Assembly: GCA_913020705.1 (NCBI GenBank)
Contig: CAJWBY010000125.1
Span: 1 to 14,380, forward strand
Length of the DNA: 14,380 bases
Direction of reading: 5' to 3'
Source: an uncultured Colwellia sp.
GTDB lineage: Bacteria; Pseudomonadota; Gammaproteobacteria; Enterobacterales; Alteromonadaceae
The notes beneath the pieces were generated by a model. The model was given only the letters and a program-made list of their open reading frames with translations, made no database searches and had not been told where the DNA came from. Each line of letters starts with the position of its first letter. Position 1 is the stretch's first letter. Below, one piece after another: positions 13,949-14,380 of this stretch. The translations under genes and the position numbers were made by a program.

Positions 13949-14380
13949 TTAATCGGGCAGTACATAGCCCCGCAGCCGCAGCATTTCGCTGGATTCGTCG
14001 TTATTTTTAAAAAATGGCACCGAAGCCGGCGCGCCGGTTTGTGTCAGGCGGCCAGATATTTCGGCCAGAACGACTTCGGTGATGAACGGCAGATCAAAGT
14101 CTCGGGTTTTATCCAGCGGCACCCATTGCAAATGCGATAACTCATCTGAAGCGGCAGAAAAATCATCCAGAAAGCTACTGCTAGGTGCAGTGGCAGCCGC
14201 CACAATTGCCACTGCCAAGACGTATTTGCCAATCGTCAACAGATCGCCGTCGTTGAGTTCGGTGCGTACATCTCTGCCGGTGGGGCTGAGACTGCCGTTG
14301 AGAAAGGTGCCGTTGGTGTTGTGATCGATCAGCACAAATCCTGCGCCTTGCAGCTCGATGGTTGCGTGGGAGCCGGAGAT
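13949..14380 (-). CDS. FHA-domain protein, TagH-like (5' end outside window)
   Basis: A partial frame of 143 residues, open at the window edge. It starts inside a forkhead-associated domain: SGSHATIEL supplies the Ser and His of the phosphothreonine-binding loop, and DHNTNGTFLNG the following conserved block. A linker then leads to a C-terminal region ending RLRGYVLPD. The phrase pattern (SxxHA, TNGTFLN, LxDGDLLTIGKY) resembles TagH/Fha proteins that signal assembly of type VI secretion systems through phosphothreonine recognition. The region after the FHA domain is short for TagH, so it may be truncated or a smaller relative. It converges with the transporter fragment, three bases apart. Base composition is clearly GC-richer than the rest of the window. 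Confidence 0.6.
   Translation of the reverse strand: MSGSHATIELQGAGFVLIDHNTNGTFLNGSLSPTGRDVRTELNDGDLLTIGKYVLAVAIVAAATAPSSSFLDDFSAASDELSHLQWVPLDKTRDFDLPFITEVVLAEISGRLTQTGAPASVPFFKNNDESSEMLRLRGYVLPD

Noticed and set aside
14044..14324. Additional frames on both strands near the right edge
   Set aside because: Overlap the FHA-domain frame, which has clear motifs; GC-rich DNA produces long chance frames.

Overview
The window looks like the chromosome of a low-GC marine gammaproteobacterium of the Alteromonadales (Colwellia/Thalassotalea-like). This is inferred from the AT-rich codon use, the gammaproteobacterial type-A RNase P RNA, a GH37 trehalase/MFS/LacI cluster beside a TonB-dependent receptor, and the density of c-di-GMP proteins. 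The last ~560 bases are visibly GC-richer and may come from another genomic background or be an assembly chimera.

Layout. 1-1340: gene-poor flank with hairpin-forming sequence, then a small serine recombinase behind repeated ATTGATA boxes. 1250-1600: a tRNA-like scrap, a terminator and an eroded ppiC parvulin gene. 1814-5123: the most unusual part, a two-armed regulatory region. The plus-strand arm encodes a CX3CX2C winged-helix protein, an EAL-domain phosphodiesterase and a small protein, with overlapping reading frames. The minus-strand arm encodes an HD-GYP protein whose stop overlaps the start of a second CX3CX2C winged-helix protein, a paralogue of the first. The arms converge on a shared 12-bp terminator stem. 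The HD-GYP gene carries a run of ten G, a possible slippage switch.

5441-8816: a region of decay and mobility. It holds a degenerate tRNA-Leu(CAA) with its terminator, a DUF4124/HExxH metallopeptidase whose signal segment is out of frame by one base at an A6 run, and a tyrosine integrase split by one in-frame amber codon. Repeated ACCGTGTACCA boxes lie between the integrase start and the rnpB terminator. 8818-9280: rnpB with promoter and terminator, minus strand.

9369-13816: a trehalose (or related disaccharide) utilisation locus. A LacI-family repressor, an MFS permease and a cytoplasmic GH37 trehalase are read leftward, and the start of a TonB-dependent receptor gene is read rightward. Three identical TGCAAACGTTTGCA operators tie the genes into one regulon: two in the divergent promoter region and one, inside a perfect 34-bp palindrome, before the permease. 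The intended route would be receptor (outer membrane), MFS permease (inner membrane), trehalase (glucose in the cytoplasm). The receptor gene is reduced to a signal peptide and a short internal piece, so that route is broken at this locus.

13814-14380: the 3' end of a DMT/EamA-type transporter gene and, convergent to it, the 3' part of an FHA-domain gene resembling the type VI secretion protein TagH. The receptor remnant runs straight into the transporter fragment.
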